64,000 bases of DNA from Xiphophorus maculatus (GCF_002775205.1 NC_036456.1:27811850-27875849), one strand, 5' to 3'. Positions 10,701-23,265 are shown, counted from the first letter of the stretch. Notes: generated by a model from the letters alone, not told the origin. Program-made: numbers and translations.

Positions 10701-12396
10701 GGATAAAATCAAGCAGAACCAAACAAAAGAAATTGAGAAAGCAGTTTGTGCTTTAATTGAAAAATGTCGTAAAAACAAAGTAAAAATGACTGACAGAGAG
10801 CTTGATGAAAGTTTTAACAAGATGTGGACTGAAACACTGAAAACCTTGTCCTTCTCTAAACAGCAGACTTCAAATATCTTCACTAGTGTGTCCCATCAGT
10901 TACGAACAAATCTTAAGCGTAAGGGAAGCCATGCATGTGAACTGCTGAGTGAAAAAAGTCTCAAAGACTGTGGACTGGAGCCTTTTAAATACAAACCTCA
11001 AGAACTCAAAGACAAAGCAAAAGAATTTTTGGCCTGGCTGATTCGTTCAAAAACAAGACAAGAAATTGCTGACAGCATCATATCTGCTTGCAATGATTAT
11101 GTTAGTGATAAAATCAATAGAAAAACCAATTATCACGATACTTACATACAAGAGATCCTTCACATCATTGATGAAAAGCTGAACAAAGCTGATGTTGACA
11201 TAGACATTGAGTTTGAGGTGCCTCTGAAACAACACATCTGTGGATTTGCTGCCAGAAAGTTTCAGAAAATTCATTCAGATTTTATCCAAGAAAATGATCC
11301 TTATGAATGTCTGCAGAAAAACAAGGAAAAGTTCTGCACAGATTTCAAAGATGTCTTCCACAAACGAGATCAATGCCAGAAGAAAGCTCAAGAATTCACA
11401 AACCAATGTCTGAAACCTGCTGTTGAAATCGAAGTCTATCGTTCTCTAGGTCCTGATATTATCAATGAATTGAAGATTAGAAAGGAGTTCAGCACACGAA
11501 TGTTCTTCCAGTGTTCAATTTTACTGGATCTGATTTCAAAGGATGAATTTGAAACCTTTAACAGATACATTTGTTCATATGAAGAATATGTAAAACTGTG
11601 GATATCTAGAAGAATAAAGGAGATATTCTCCTCTCAGTCTGCAGTCTGTGAGTTTGAAGAGAAACATCTTAATTCCTGCATCGACCACATAAATGCTGCC
11701 ATTAAAAAGGCAAAAGCAGAAAAAACTGACAGCCTGAAGACATTTGTTGAAAATATTTGCAGAAATCTTGGTAATAAACTGGTAATTTCCAAGGATGCTC
11801 TTAATGCCTTCATGGTTCTGAACAATGCTGATCAGGAACAGTTTGGTCACTGGCTTGACGGGTGTGTGGAGGAAATGACAGAAGCTCTTACAGTCAAGTT
11901 TAAAAACACAAAGTTTGAAACAAAACTCTCACGGCTCCACATAAAACCAGAAAATGAGCTTTTCATCAAAATGATTGGTTGTGGCAAACAGTGTCCATTC
12001 TGCAAAATACCATGTGAGGCAGGTGCAGAAACACACACTCACTTTGCTTCTGTGCATCGATCACAGGGTTTAGGTTGGTACAGGTGGAATGACTCAAAAA
12101 AACTCGTAACTGATGTCTGCACTTCTCTTGTTATCAGTGACAAGCGCTTTCGCTGTTCAGACACAAAGAACAAATACCATCCTTACAAACAATATAGCGA
12201 GATTTACCCAGACTGGAATATTGCTCCAGATGGAAGCCTTGAGGCGTCAGATTATTGGAAATATGTGATGGCCAAGTACAACAATAAATTTGCTAAAGAA
12301 TATAATGCAGAGCCTGCTGACATTCCTGATGCTTGGAAGAAAATCACAAAAGAACAGGCAGTGGAAAGCCTCAAGAAGTCATTCAACTTCAAGTGA
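7748..12396 (+). CDS. gvin1-like: Interferon-induced very large GTPase (GVIN), copy A, main exon
   Basis: One uninterrupted exon encodes about 1,549 residues of a GVIN/VLIG-family GTPase, a cytoplasmic or nuclear, interferon-inducible GTP-binding protein. It starts at splice acceptor TTTTAAACAG|GG, not at an ATG (codon 7768 is TTG). Two leading bases show that the upstream exon ends in phase 1. Counted from 7768: an amino-terminal LEDLGLDQFY domain (1-70), a coiled and linker region, the G domain with P-loop GVQSTGKST (599-607) and Switch DTEG (about 652), long helical segments (700-1380), and a Cys/His zinc-binding-like motif CGKQCPFC...H...H (about 1404-1430) near the end. No NKxD motif is obvious; HQNVSD lies where a base-recognition motif could be. 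No stop or frameshift was seen. Its first exons are not in view and probably lie left of the window. Confidence 0.93.
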
Positions 12397-12789
12397 AATT
12401 ATAATTGAACATAATTATTATTATGTTCGAGTGAAACATGAGTAACAAGAACTCTACATGGTCCTTGCATGTAGAGTATTTTTGTCCTTTCTTGAACTCC
12501 CTCTAATTTACACATTGGTTTCTGCACTTTCACAAAAGACAAAATAAACAGATTCTGCCTAATTTACTATAGAGCTACTTATTCTTTTTTAAATCATTGA
12601 TCAGTTATAACAGTTTGCCATTCTATTTTTATTAACTTTTGTTTGTAAATGATCTTGTCTGAAAATATTTATCTTGTTAAAAATTGTTAGAAATGTGCTA
12701 CTACATTAGATGAATAATAGAAGAGTGTTAGTATAAATTAAATGTTTATTGTTATCAACTCAATGAAATCAACTCTCCACTACAGCAAA
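12397..12789. other. 3' UTR and spacer between GVIN A and A'
   Basis: AT-rich and non-coding. It contains AATAAA near 12544, a possible poly(A) signal for copy A, and a short repeated TACATGGTCCTTGCATGTA palindrome-like segment (about 12456-12475). Similar sequence follows copies A' and B, so the 3' UTR was duplicated with the gene. Confidence 0.5.
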
Positions 12790-14317
12790 GTAGCCAAATT
12801 ACTGACAGAGAGCTTGACAAATGTCTTAAGATGTGGACTGAATCACTGAACACCTTGTCTTTTTCTGAATACCAGATTTTAAATATCTTCACCAGTGTGT
12901 CCCTTCAGAAAAGGGATGCACCCAGAATAGTAATGAAATACATAATACACGTGTATAGCATGCCAAATCTTTTGAAGTTAAAACAATAACTCGCTGACAG
13001 CATAATGTCTGCTTGCATTGACTGTATTAGTAACAAACTTAGGAGAAAAATCAATTATCATGACACTTTTATCCAGGAGATTCTTCACGTCATTGATGAG
13101 AGGCTGAACAAAGCTGATGTTGATATAGACATTGAGTTTGAGGTGTCTCTGAAACAACACATCTGTGGATCTGCAGCAGATTGTTTCAGAAAATTCATGA
13201 AGATTTTATCCAAGACAATGATCCTTACAGATGTCTGCAGAAAAACAAAGAAAAGTTTTGCACAGATTTCAAAGATGTGTTTCAAGAAAGAGATCAATGC
13301 CAGAAGAAAGCTGAAGAATTCACAAACCAATGTCTGAAACCTGTTATGGAAAACTTCATCTATCGTTCTCTTGGTCTTGATATTGTTGATAAAATGATGA
13401 CAAAAGAGGAGTTCAGCACACGAATCCAGTATTCAGTTTTACTGGATCTGATTTCAAAAAGTGACTTCAAAAGCTTTAAGAGTTACATTCGCTCATATGA
13501 AGATTACGTAAAATCCTGGATATCTGGTAGAATAAAGGAGACATTCTGGTCTGGGTCTACTCTATGTGGGTTTCAGGACAAACAACTTAAGTCCTGCATT
13601 GATTACATAAATTATGCCATTAAAAAGACAAAAGCAGAAAAGACTGACAGTCTGAGGACATTTGTTGAAAAGATCTGCAAAGAAGTTGGAGATAAACTGG
13701 CAATTTCCCAGGATGCTCTTGATGCCTTCATGGTTCTGAACAATGCTGACCAGGAACAGTTTGCTCACTGGCTCAAAGAGTGTGTGGAGGAAATGACAGA
13801 AGCTCTTACAGTCAAGTTTAAAAACACACAGTTTGAAACAAAACTCTCACAGCTTCACATAAAACCAGAGAATGAGCTTTTCAACAGAGTGATTGGTTGT
13901 GGCAAACTGTGTCCATTCTGCAAAGTTCCCTGTGATGCAGGTGGAGAAAACCACACTCAACACTTTGCTTCCATGCATCGACCAGAGGGTTTAGGTTGGG
14001 CCATGTGGGATGAGTCACAAAAGCTGACGACTGACATCTGCTCCTCTCTTGTTATGAGTGACGAATATTTTCACTGCAGGGCCACAAAGGGTGAATGGCA
14101 TCCTTACAAAGAATATAGGGAGATTTACCCAGACTGGAATATTCCTCCAGATGTGAGTCGTCAAGCATCAAATTATTGGAAATATGTGATGGCCACATTC
14201 AATGAGGAATTTGCTAAAGCATATAATGCAGAGCCTGCTGACATTCCTGATGCTTGGAAGAGAATCACAAAAGAAGAGGCAGAGGAAAACCTCAAGAAAT
14301 CATTCAACATCAAGTGA
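12790..14317 (+). pseudogene. GVIN copy A', 5'-truncated pseudogene
   Basis: Only the carboxyl-terminal third of a GVIN gene is present. The segment 12790-12905 matches the ACTGACAGAGAGCTTG region of copy A (10785-10900). About 80 bp of unrelated sequence and a deletion follow, then the match resumes near 12990. A one-base deletion near 13180 splits the frame: one frame is open 13005-13337 and the second 13181-14317 (378 residues). The second part keeps the CGKLCPFC...H...H motif and the terminal SFNIK. The G domain is absent, so it cannot act as a GTPase. Whether the 378-residue tail is expressed cannot be told from sequence. Confidence 0.88.
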
Positions 14318-17232
14318 AACCATAATTCATGTTTAGTTGTTAGAACAAAACTGGTTCTTGCATGTAAAGTATTTTATTCCTTTTTTTAAATTTTTTTTCA
14401 AAGCCCCTCTGTTTTCCAAACTGAACTTATCCTTTCCACTGAAGACAACATAAGTGGTTTCAGCTTACTTTACTATATCTACTTATTTTTTTTTCTTTTG
14501 ATCATTTATAATTTGTTCATTCTATTCCATTGTGAACTTTAGTTTTTTAAAAACTAAAGTTCTTAGTTTCTTTGACTAAGAAACGTAATTTTATTTTAGT
14601 CAAAGAAAACTAATATTTTCTTGTGTGAAAATGTTTACACTCTAAAAGTTGTATAAATGCGCCACTACATTAGATGGATAATTGGAGACTTTTAGTGAAA
14701 ACAAATTGTTCATCATTAACAAATTGATTCAATCAACTCTCCAGAGTCATTACATCATTCAGCAAACTGACCGCTGCAAAGTCAATCACTGGATGCATTT
14801 TGCTGAGTTTCTTTACATAGAAAATGTAATTTGAGTCAAATTATAATGTATTTAACTTTAATTCTGTCCATATGATGTGGTTGAACTGATTATATGTTGC
14901 ATATATATTAAATGCATCTGCTTTGTATGCTAAAATACTTTGTGATTATTATTGTTCTACCTCTAATTAGCATGAGAACAATAAACTTAATTGAATGAAG
15001 ATTGATGTCATATTAGTTTTATTTTAGTTATTTTTGCTGTATGGGTGCAGGAATGTTATGAAATAAATATTCTTATATATATTTCCTTTGTGTGATTGAT
15101 ATATTTAATGTCAAACACTCTTCATGAAATCAGTCATTTCCATATGTTTTGTTTCCACAAATATTTCATGTCTTGTTTCCATTTTATCATCTTGCCACAA
15201 TCATAAGAATATAGTTTTTACCAATGTCTAGTTCTGGGTCTTATATTGAGTTTATCTCTAATATTAACATCACTGTTTTACTAAAATACAGTAACTTCCA
15301 AAGTAATAAAAATATAATCGCTTTAAAACATTTTTCAATATTTAACAGTTTGGTTACTCTCAAGTCTTTCTGAATTCAGTATAAAGTACAAAACGTTGCA
15401 GATTTTGCACTAAAGGTCAAACTGCTCCTCCATCGAGGATATTGTGTAGTGTTTATTTCACACACATCTAAATTAATATTATATTCAGTCAAAAAGATTT
15501 CTAAAAAGTTTTTCTGTTTGTTTAGTGTCTCAGTGAAAAACAAGTTTGTCTTCTCTGATTTCATTGTTTTGTAAAGTAAAAGAAAAAAGTAGCATTTTAT
15601 GGTGTTACAGCATAAAATTCATCTAATCCTTAGCAGAAATGAATCACTATAGATACAGTGAGTTAATGATTTATGAACATAACCTGCTGGATGTTTTGTT
15701 TACACATATGAACAAAAACACTGCACAGCACATTTTCATCAAAAGTCAAAGAGAATTCAATGAAAAATTAATAAATAATGTTTATGAGTATTTTTTTACA
15801 ATGGTAAAATGATTCACAATAATGATGTAGCAGGTTATTTTCCTTTTCAAAATAAAAAAAAACACTCCACGAATCCTCCAAAAATGTTCACCCAAACATT
15901 TTATTAATTTGATTCATTAAACTTCAAAATATAGAGATTTGAACATCGTAGTAAGTCTTTCTCACTGCCTGATCAGTTTGGATCCTTTCATGAACCTTCA
16001 AAATATCTTGTAACTGGCATCATTAGAACCTCTGCAAATGGATCACTTAATTAGAGATGTTTTTTTAAGTGACCTACAAGTTCTTTGTTGAGATTATATA
16101 TGATCTCTGAATCATACAGTTCAGTAGAAACACAGAATGCTTCTTCCTTGAAAAATTAAGTTCATATACTTTGTTAATCCAGTTTTTGTACTTCTGTGAT
16201 TTGCAGTCTTTCTCTTTCTCTCTCTCTACTTTTCTCATTCTCATTAAAAGACACAATATCATACAGATTCGCACTGAATAAAAGTATTAAATTTAAGATT
16301 TGCAACCTTGGAAAGATAAGATGTTAGATAATGACTTGTCACAGTTTAAATATTTTCTTGAATACTTGTAGTTGGGTGCAAATACAGGCCAAAGCAGCAA
16401 ACCAGCTGATTGGTGTAAGTCAGTACTCTGAGGCAGACTGAAAGGTCTAAAGTATAAAGCACATATTACCCACTTTTTTCTGACCAATCATTGTAATTTT
16501 TTCACAATCTCCATTGCATATAAATGAATTGGTGCTTGTATGCTTTATCTGTGTTTAATATTGTCTATTTCATGTTGCTTTGTATGTTTGAAATGCCTGG
16601 CTAGAAAATAAATCCCCCCATTGGGGGACAATAAAGGAACTGAACATGTTTGCACTGCTTGTCACTTTCTTTGGGATATTATGAGCAGTGAGATGAACAG
16701 TGAAAGAAAAACTAAACTATTTCTGATAATGGTAGAGGAGAACTTTACAGCAATGACACTGAGACAGACAGACAGACAGACGGTGCAGTAAAAGTCTATT
16801 TGAAAAAGTCATCCAGAATACCCAAGACTGCAGATGTCTCTACTATAATGACACATTACTAACAAATATATATTATTTTCTTATTTTTATTTGTAGGGTA
16901 TTTAAGGTAGAAGAATCTGGTTACTAACAATGTTAAGATATAATTTTCAACATATTACCGTAAATCTGTTTTACAATTCAATTTGTTGGATTGTTGTTCC
17001 TACCGACCTACAGGGGGCGACTTTGGACAATGACTCAGAAAACTGTGCAGAAATTTCTTTCTGCATGCAGGTATTTTTATTTTATTTTATTTTGTTATTT
17101 TTTAGCTACTCTGTCGTAACGTCATAGACATTAGCTGCAGTTCTTTTAAAAATATATCCCAATAGCAGAGCTGGAATGACCATGTAATGGAAACCATGTG
17201 ATTTACAAGAAACAACTGAAAAACGTGTCTAT
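14318..17232. other. Gene-free spacer downstream of A'
   Basis: The first kilobase (14320-15400) matches, inverted, the flank of copy B (26700-27690). Shared landmarks include GCTGTATGGGTGCAGGAATG and TCTAGTTCTGGGT. The rest is AT-rich with no coding signal. A CAGA run lies at about 16763-16782, and a LINE-tail-like GGGGGACAATAAAGGAAC at 16622-16639. Confidence 0.5.
17007..17022 (+). promoter_or_regulatory. CTCF-like motif 1
   Basis: ACCTACAGGGGGCGAC resembles the vertebrate CTCF core (CCASYAGRKGGC), with a mismatch in the left half. It is the first of four plus-oriented matches between 17 and 24.5 kb. Confidence 0.4.
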
Positions 17233-17244
17233 GAAAGTGAAAGT
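17233..17244 (+). promoter_or_regulatory. ISRE/IRF-binding element
   Basis: GAAAGTGAAAGT fits the IRF consensus GAAANNGAAANN exactly. It lies about 90 bp upstream of an ATG and 120 bp upstream of a splice donor. The same arrangement, with TTTTCAGCAG just downstream, occurs on the minus strand at 60052-60061 in front of GVIN copy C. Confidence 0.65.
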
Positions 17245-17361
17245 GTTTTTCAGCAGGTTACAAAAGGACGTCTGCACTGCAGTCCTGCAGCTCTGTTAGA
17301 AGAAGGAGAGGAACTTTTTTTAATGAAAAACAGCCGGTCCTCAAGCAAATCTTCTGCTACG
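17245..17361 (+). pseudogene. Orphan first exon resembling the GVIN C first exon
   Basis: A transcript driven by the ISRE would include this segment, ending at a good donor (ACG|GTAAGTTA, 17361/17362). An ATG at 17323 opens 13 codons (MKNSRSSSKSSAT) ending in phase 0. The exon aligns with 59923-60010 on the minus strand (KDSRSSGRSSAK, 13 codons, same phase). No second exon or GVIN body on the plus strand follows within the next 20 kb, so this is either a solitary promoter left from a deleted GVIN copy or the first exon of an unrecognised transcript. Confidence 0.45.
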
Positions 17362-17875
17362 GTAAGTTATTTATACTGTTTTGTTGATTGATTTAAAAAA
17401 CGAAATAAAAGAGTGAAAAAAAACAACACTAATATTCACTTGTTATACTAACCTCTGATATTATCAGGGCTAAAAGACAGGAAACTAATTCGCACGTGTG
17501 ATGCCCAACAGATTTACTGGAACTTCATTTTGAATCAGCTGCCGATAAAACATAAAATATCAAATTAATGTTAATCAATGTGCTCCAGATGGTCAGTCAC
17601 CGTCGTTTACAGGGTTTGTTGAGTTATGTTTTACATTAAGCTAGTTTTGTGGTGAAATGTTTCTGGAAAAAAACACTATATACGTTTTCCTGTTTCAAAA
17701 AGATTAAAATTATATGTATGTGAATTCCTGTTTTCTGGTTTAAATGCTTAGAACAGTTAGACTCAGTACAACAAAAATCTCCCAAACAATCTCTTATTTT
17801 TTTGACAAAGCTAATATTGAAAATAAATTTGGGAGCTTTTTAAATTTGAGATTGCAAAGTTCTTAAGACAAATTG
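17362..17875. other. Spacer or intron after the orphan exon
   Basis: AT-rich sequence with no further exon recognised. Confidence 0.4.
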
Positions 17876-18032
17876 GCAGTGGTGGAGAGAGTACTCAAAA
17901 AATGTACTTAAGTAAAAGTACAAATACACAGACAAAAAGGTATTCTAATAAAAGTACAACATTAACTTTTTTACTTGAGTAAAAGTAAAATAGTACCGGC
18001 TTTTAAAAGTACAAGTACTTGCTGAATGCATT
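17876..18032 (+). mobile_element. hAT-type miniature element fragment
   Basis: CAGTGGTGGAGAGAGTACTC at the left end, followed by AAGTAAAAGTAC repeats, is characteristic of widespread non-autonomous fish hAT elements. It is cut at 18032 by the LTR that follows. Confidence 0.5.
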
Positions 18033-18889
18033 TGTTGGGAACCTGGGTTTTGGGGTTTTTCTTTGTGTTTCTTTTTCTTTTGTTGTTTCAAAATCCATCC
18101 ACAAGAAAGCGCCAGAGGCTGCTCCTCCTGGTGGGGTGTGCCGGTCTCCTGTTCCCCTCATCAATTCTGGAGCTCAAGAGGAGCTGACTGCCAGTTCTCC
18201 GACGCCTGAGTGTTTGCCAGCAATGGTAGTCAGAGCCCTCCAGCGTAAGCTCCTAGTTGATTCCTTGAGAAACCTCCTGAGTAATTCCTGTTGTTGTTCT
18301 TCGTCTTCAGGTGCCATTCTTGAGACCCTGAGTTCCTTCGTGAGAGGATTTTTCCCCTGGTTTTCTGGAACCTACCTCCTCGTGACGCCGTGGAACTTAC
18401 CCACTGGTTGCCCGAGTTCCTTCCCCGTTTCCCACATTCGGAGGACCGAACAGCTCCTGGAAACACCGCTTGGCAATCGGACCGCTTCTCTGTCTCCAAT
18501 CCGCCAGAACTTACAAGTCCGCCCTCCACAGCAGCCTCTATCGCTCCTTCCGGATCAGCTCAACCGAGTTGGCTTCCCTGGGAACTGGACCCAAAGAGAA
18601 CCCATCTGTCAGATCTGAACCCGACCCAGCAGTGATACCCTCCCGGACCAAGATCGTCAGTCCCACAAGTAAGATCAGTCCGTTTATTATTTCCTATCTT
18701 CTTTTTCCGACGCCCTTGAACTCACCACCTCTCTACTGTCTTCATAGTGTGCCGTCTTCTCCGAGAGCTGCTCCCCAGGAACTGTTTCCCTCCATCCATC
18801 TTCCCCGAATCTTCAATAAAATATCTTTAACTGATTATCTGTTTCTCCTGTGGTGTTCTGCATGTGGGCAAGAAAACTAGAACCCAACA
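18033..18889 (+). repeat. Solo LTR of a retrotransposon
   Basis: The segment starts TGTTGGGA and ends CCCAACA, an inverted terminal pair, and contains AATAAAAT near 18817 followed by a TG-rich region, as in an R/U5 junction. It is about 857 bp and locally GC-richer than its surroundings. Long open frames inside (e.g. 18019-18618) run across the LTR boundary and are considered chance. No target duplication was identified. Confidence 0.7.
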
Positions 18890-21322
18890 TGACATCATTA
18901 CCTAATCGCTAATACAATATCATTAAATGTACCTATCGTATTTAATTTTAATACATCATAAATGTGCCATTTGAATGAACAATGAAACAGATAAAGCATG
19001 TTTTTATTGTGTTCACTCTCTGTGACAGTGTATCCTTAGATATGTGATTCTATGCATCATAATCTCAGGGATGGAAACATCTTGTCTCCTGTCCTAAAAT
19101 AGCATGAACTTCACTTTTTTGCCACTACATTTATTTTGAAAGAAATCCAACAGAAAGGGGATGGAAAGAAGGTGGGTGGGGGAGGACATGCAACCAATGA
19201 GCCACGTAGCAGTGTTGTAGTCAAGACCACCTAACCCCAGACCAAGTCAAGACCAAGACCAGCACACACGCTACATGACACAATAAAATTAAGTGCACCT
19301 ATAAAAATTGCATCTCAAATTGATCTGAAAAATCCACATTCCCATAAAAATACATAGATATCAAATACTTACAGTAGAGCTGAAATAAATTTAACCAGTA
19401 TCACTATCAACTCAAACTCTTTTTCATTCTGCTTTGCTTCCATCTCTGTGCCACAATCCTCAGAGGTGTCCTGCTATCCCTTAAATGTTGAAATTTGAAC
19501 CAGAAGAGAAAACAAGCTGATCAAAAGAAGATTAAAAACATTCAAAGACTCTTTCTGTCTGAATTATTAGCCAGGGGGACGACCTGCTAATCTGTCAAAA
19601 TATGAACTCTTTTGTACTCACTCCTGTGGACAAAGGAGGCGGTAACAGGTTGTGAAGTCGATCCGATCACAGCAGCTGGGAAGAAAACATTAGTCCTGGA
19701 TGTGGTGGGTTGTTTTATATGTTAGCACTAGAGGGCGCCATTGTGGCAGATTTCATTCAGTCCAGAGGAACTGAAGACAAACAGTCCTGGTGGGAGGATC
19801 GATGGAGATACACAACATCTGGATCAGGATCAAAACTGTACATTTTTAAGTGTAAGAATCAAACAGATGAAATATTTGTAAATATTAAGTTTCTTGTTTT
19901 GTTTTGTTTTCGTTTTTTGGGGGGGTGGATGAATGATATGCTTATTTGGTGACAACAAAAGACAACAGGTGCAGTTTGCAATGAAAACAAATCAAAGCAA
20001 GGAAATGTGTATTCACTCATAATCAACAGGAAAAGATTTAGTTTTTAAACTTTTGACAGACCATCGTCATGTAGATATGCTGTAGCATCATGATTCAACC
20101 TGAATCAGGAAAGTTTCTGTAGCAGAATTTTACTAAAAGCCTCACACAACAAAAACCCCAAAATCCTGAAAACATGACAAAATAGTCTAAGTCTGAATTA
20201 TCTGCATTGGATTTTTTTTCTTTATTTCTGAAACTTTTCATTGTTAAATATTCTTTTCATAACCACGTAACCATTTTAACTACTGAATTACTACAACTTT
20301 AAAGTCAAACAGCGCCTATAAATTTGATCTTTTTTCACTAATTTGATCCAATTTCAAACAGTCCTATAGCAACAAATTCACTTTATGAAATATAATATTG
20401 TCATGTAGCTGTGTTTCATGTAGCTGCTTATTTATGTGTGGGAAACATGTTAGGGCTTTAACACCATCTGATGCCTCATGAGATCACAGAGGTGGTCCAA
20501 CTTTTTGATTTGTGTTGGTTTGTTCTAGTTAAAGTTCCTCCTGCAGTGAAGTGATGCAGCAGAAAGGTTGATGAGAAAATGGACATTGTATCAGATTGGA
20601 CCTTATGTCAGTTCAGATGGGCATCAAATCACAAACATCCAACAAATATTCAAGTGATGCAAACTGGGTCTCCATAAATAATCTGCACCTGTTGTCTTGC
20701 ATTTTATATTCTATGTTGAATTCAGAAACCCAAGACTTGAGATGAACAAATCTGTTAAATAATGGAAAATAAAAAAAGATTAAAAAAGGAAAGTGAAATC
20801 ATATAAATAAATGAGGTGATGATATTTCTGTTACTTTAGAAGTTATTATACACTGTATGCTGTGATTCTGATCTGGGAAACATTAAAGACATTCATAGCC
20901 AGACTGCAGTCTGTGTCTCTTTTTTTTAACATAATGCAAAACTGGAACAAATTTGAAAGCTGTCTGGATATTTCATAAAATAATAAAGTACATTAAAAGT
21001 ACCAGTTAATTTAAGAACAGCTTTATAATTTTTTATAATTTGACATCCATATTTTTTCAGCTCAGTTCTAAGCCCTTATGTAATTAACAATTGTTTTTTT
21101 GTACACTTTTTCTTTTGCTCATAGATGCATTTATTTAGCTTTAACTTTTTATCTTTTCTAGATTGTTTTTCCCATAAGCCTCTTTACTTCCATGTGTTCC
21201 TTTGATATTTGTGTGCCTTCTGTTTTTCCTTTATTTATTTATTTATTTCTGCCTCCTTATGTAAGTGAAGATCATGTGTCAAGTTCTGCCTCTGGGTGGG
21301 TTAGCATTTTAAGTCATATATA
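18890..21322. other. Gene-free repeat-bearing spacer
   Basis: This holds a CAAGACCA-rich repeat fragment at about 19208-19265 and otherwise AT-rich unique-looking sequence. The open frame at 19710-19952 shows no recognisable domain. A CTCF-like motif is listed separately. Confidence 0.4.
19727..19740 (+). promoter_or_regulatory. CTCF-like motif 2
   Basis: CACTAGAGGGCGCC matches the CTCF core well, in plus orientation. Confidence 0.45.
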
Positions 21323-21556
21323 TACTGCTCAAAAAAATAAAGGGAACACTCAAATAACACATCCTAGATCTGAATGAAAGAAATAGCCTCATTGAATACT
21401 GTGTTCTGTACAAACTTGAATGTGCTGACAACAAAATCACATTGATTGTCCATCAGTGTTGCTTCCTAAGTGGACAGTTTGATTCCACAGAGGTTTGATT
21501 TACTTGAAGTTATATTGTGTTGTTTAAATGTTCCCTTTATTTTTTTGAGCAGTGTA
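21323..21556. mobile_element. Tc1/mariner-type MITE
   Basis: A 234-bp element with near-perfect inverted ends (ACTGCTCAAAAAAATAAAGG at the left and its complement CCTTTATTTTTTTGAGCAGT at the right), flanked by TA-rich sequence (TATATA). It has no coding capacity. Such ends are common in fish genomes. Confidence 0.85.
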
Positions 21557-22149
21557 TATATAATCATCAGATTAGGCATAACAACATATGTTGTTAATGT
21601 AGTAAACAATTAAGATGTTGGCCTTGACCTCTACATAGCAGAATAACACTGACTGACTGACTTGACACAAATACAGTAGTTGTTACTCATATTTTCAACT
21701 ATATGATTACAAAAATTAAAAACATTCCTGCAATATGTGACATAAATGCAGCACCTTCACTTTATCAGATTTAGGTTAGAAAGATGTGTAGTCAGACTGT
21801 ATTTTTCATGTATTATTTGTCATTTAATGGCTTTCTGGCAGTTAAAACCTGGTTGTCCTCTGGGTGGTAATGCTTTCTTCCAGATTTCCACCAGAGGGCG
21901 TCATAAGAGAAGTACCTGAAAGGTGGATCTCTATGAGGGGCCGTTTAGGACAAAAACTATGGTTTGTCTCTCATACACTACTACAGACTCACACACACAC
22001 ATACAAATACAAAAATTGTACATATACACTACTAAAATATCACACACGCATACAATTTTTCTTTCACACACACACAAAATACTAAAATTGCGCATATTCA
22101 CTAATATCACACGCGGATACAATTTTTTTTTCTCACACACATACATACA
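21557..22149. other. Spacer with CA-rich tracts
   Basis: Mostly AT-rich. Dense CACACA and ACATACA repeats occur from about 21988 to 22150, immediately before an RTE LINE fragment. Open frames here are low-complexity artefacts. Confidence 0.4.
21887..21902 (+). promoter_or_regulatory. CTCF-like motif 3
   Basis: TCCACCAGAGGGCGTC is a strong match to the CTCF core, in plus orientation. Confidence 0.55.
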
Positions 22150-22510
22150 AAACCCCAATGATGAACGGCACCATTGGACTTGGTGTTCCCTCGTCCGGAC
22201 GCGGGTCACCGGGGCCCCACTCTGGAGCCAGGCCTGGAGGGGGGGCATGATGGCGAGCGCCTGGTGGCCGGGCTTTTTCCCATGGAGCCCCGCCGGGTTT
22301 AGCCTGAAGAGGAAACATGGGCCCCCCCTCTCATGGGCCCACCACCCGTGGGAGGGGCCAAAGGGGTCGGGTGCATTGTGTGATGGGTGGCGGCCGAGGG
22401 AGGGACCCTGGCGGTCCGATCCTCAGCTGCAGAAGCTGGCTCTTGGGACGTGGAATGTCACCTCTCTGGTGGGGAAGGAGCCGGAGCTAGTGTGTGAGGT
22501 CGAGAGGTCA
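22150..22510 (+). mobile_element. RTE-type LINE 5' fragment
   Basis: A GC-rich stretch leads into the start of an endonuclease domain: LGTWNVTSLVGKEPELVCEVER around 22438-22505, typical of RTE-clade LINEs in fish. It breaks off after about 25 residues of endonuclease. The rest of ORF2 is missing. Confidence 0.65.
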
Positions 22511-23265
22511 ACTTACTTAAGAGAATCACTTTAAAACGATTTCCCCCAACCTACCACAGCCAGCAAACGGCATGGGCCCAACACACAGCTGGTCTAACAC
22601 ATGGGAAATTGACACCTGGCCACCACCCTTCCAGCTTCCCTTTTATGGAGGCACAGGCTGGAGAGAGTGCAACACCTAATGGTGCCACCTGTTACACCCA
22701 TTTCAGAAAGCTTCATAACATGCTGCTCTCCCCAGGATGCCGCCCCGGGCAGTTGCCGTTGGCGCCCATATCAGAAACCGCCACTGTGTTTTCTGATTTG
22801 CATCCACAGGGCAACTTTTGAAAAAAGGGTGAAGTTTGGACAGAAACTAATATTGACTTTATTAGGACCTTGATAGGATATTTTGGGTGAGATTTAAACA
22901 TCTGCAAGTTTGGTTTATTAGTAAACTGTTTAAATCAAAGAAATTTAAACACTTGAAGAAAAATTGCAGGTTTTACTTCTTTATTCTGTAATGATGATGA
23001 TTGAATTAATCTCTAAAGTATCGTACAAATATGTAGCCAACCATATAAAAAATGCAGAGATCTCCCTCTTGTTTTAGCATCACAAATTTCGATTTTCCTG
23101 CTTAATTGCTAATTCAATTATTTAAAAAATGTAAAAAGACAAAAAGGAAATTATGTGATTTAAAAGAATAAAAATTGTATGAAAACAATTTGATAAGTAT
23201 GTTTTCTTATCTTCTTTGCTGAGAAGATGAAGCGGGTTCTTTGCCCATTAACCTTAGAAACATTA
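22511..23265. other. Gene-free spacer
   Basis: The part 22511-22810 is unlike its neighbours in being C-rich, but it holds no recognised gene. The rest is AT-rich. Confidence 0.3.

Noticed and set aside
18019..18618. 199-codon open frame on the plus strand
   Set aside because: It crosses the left boundary of the solo LTR, has LTR-like composition and no domain.
21923..22534. 203-codon plus-strand frame
   Set aside because: It joins CA-repeat low-complexity sequence to an RTE LINE fragment. It is not a gene.
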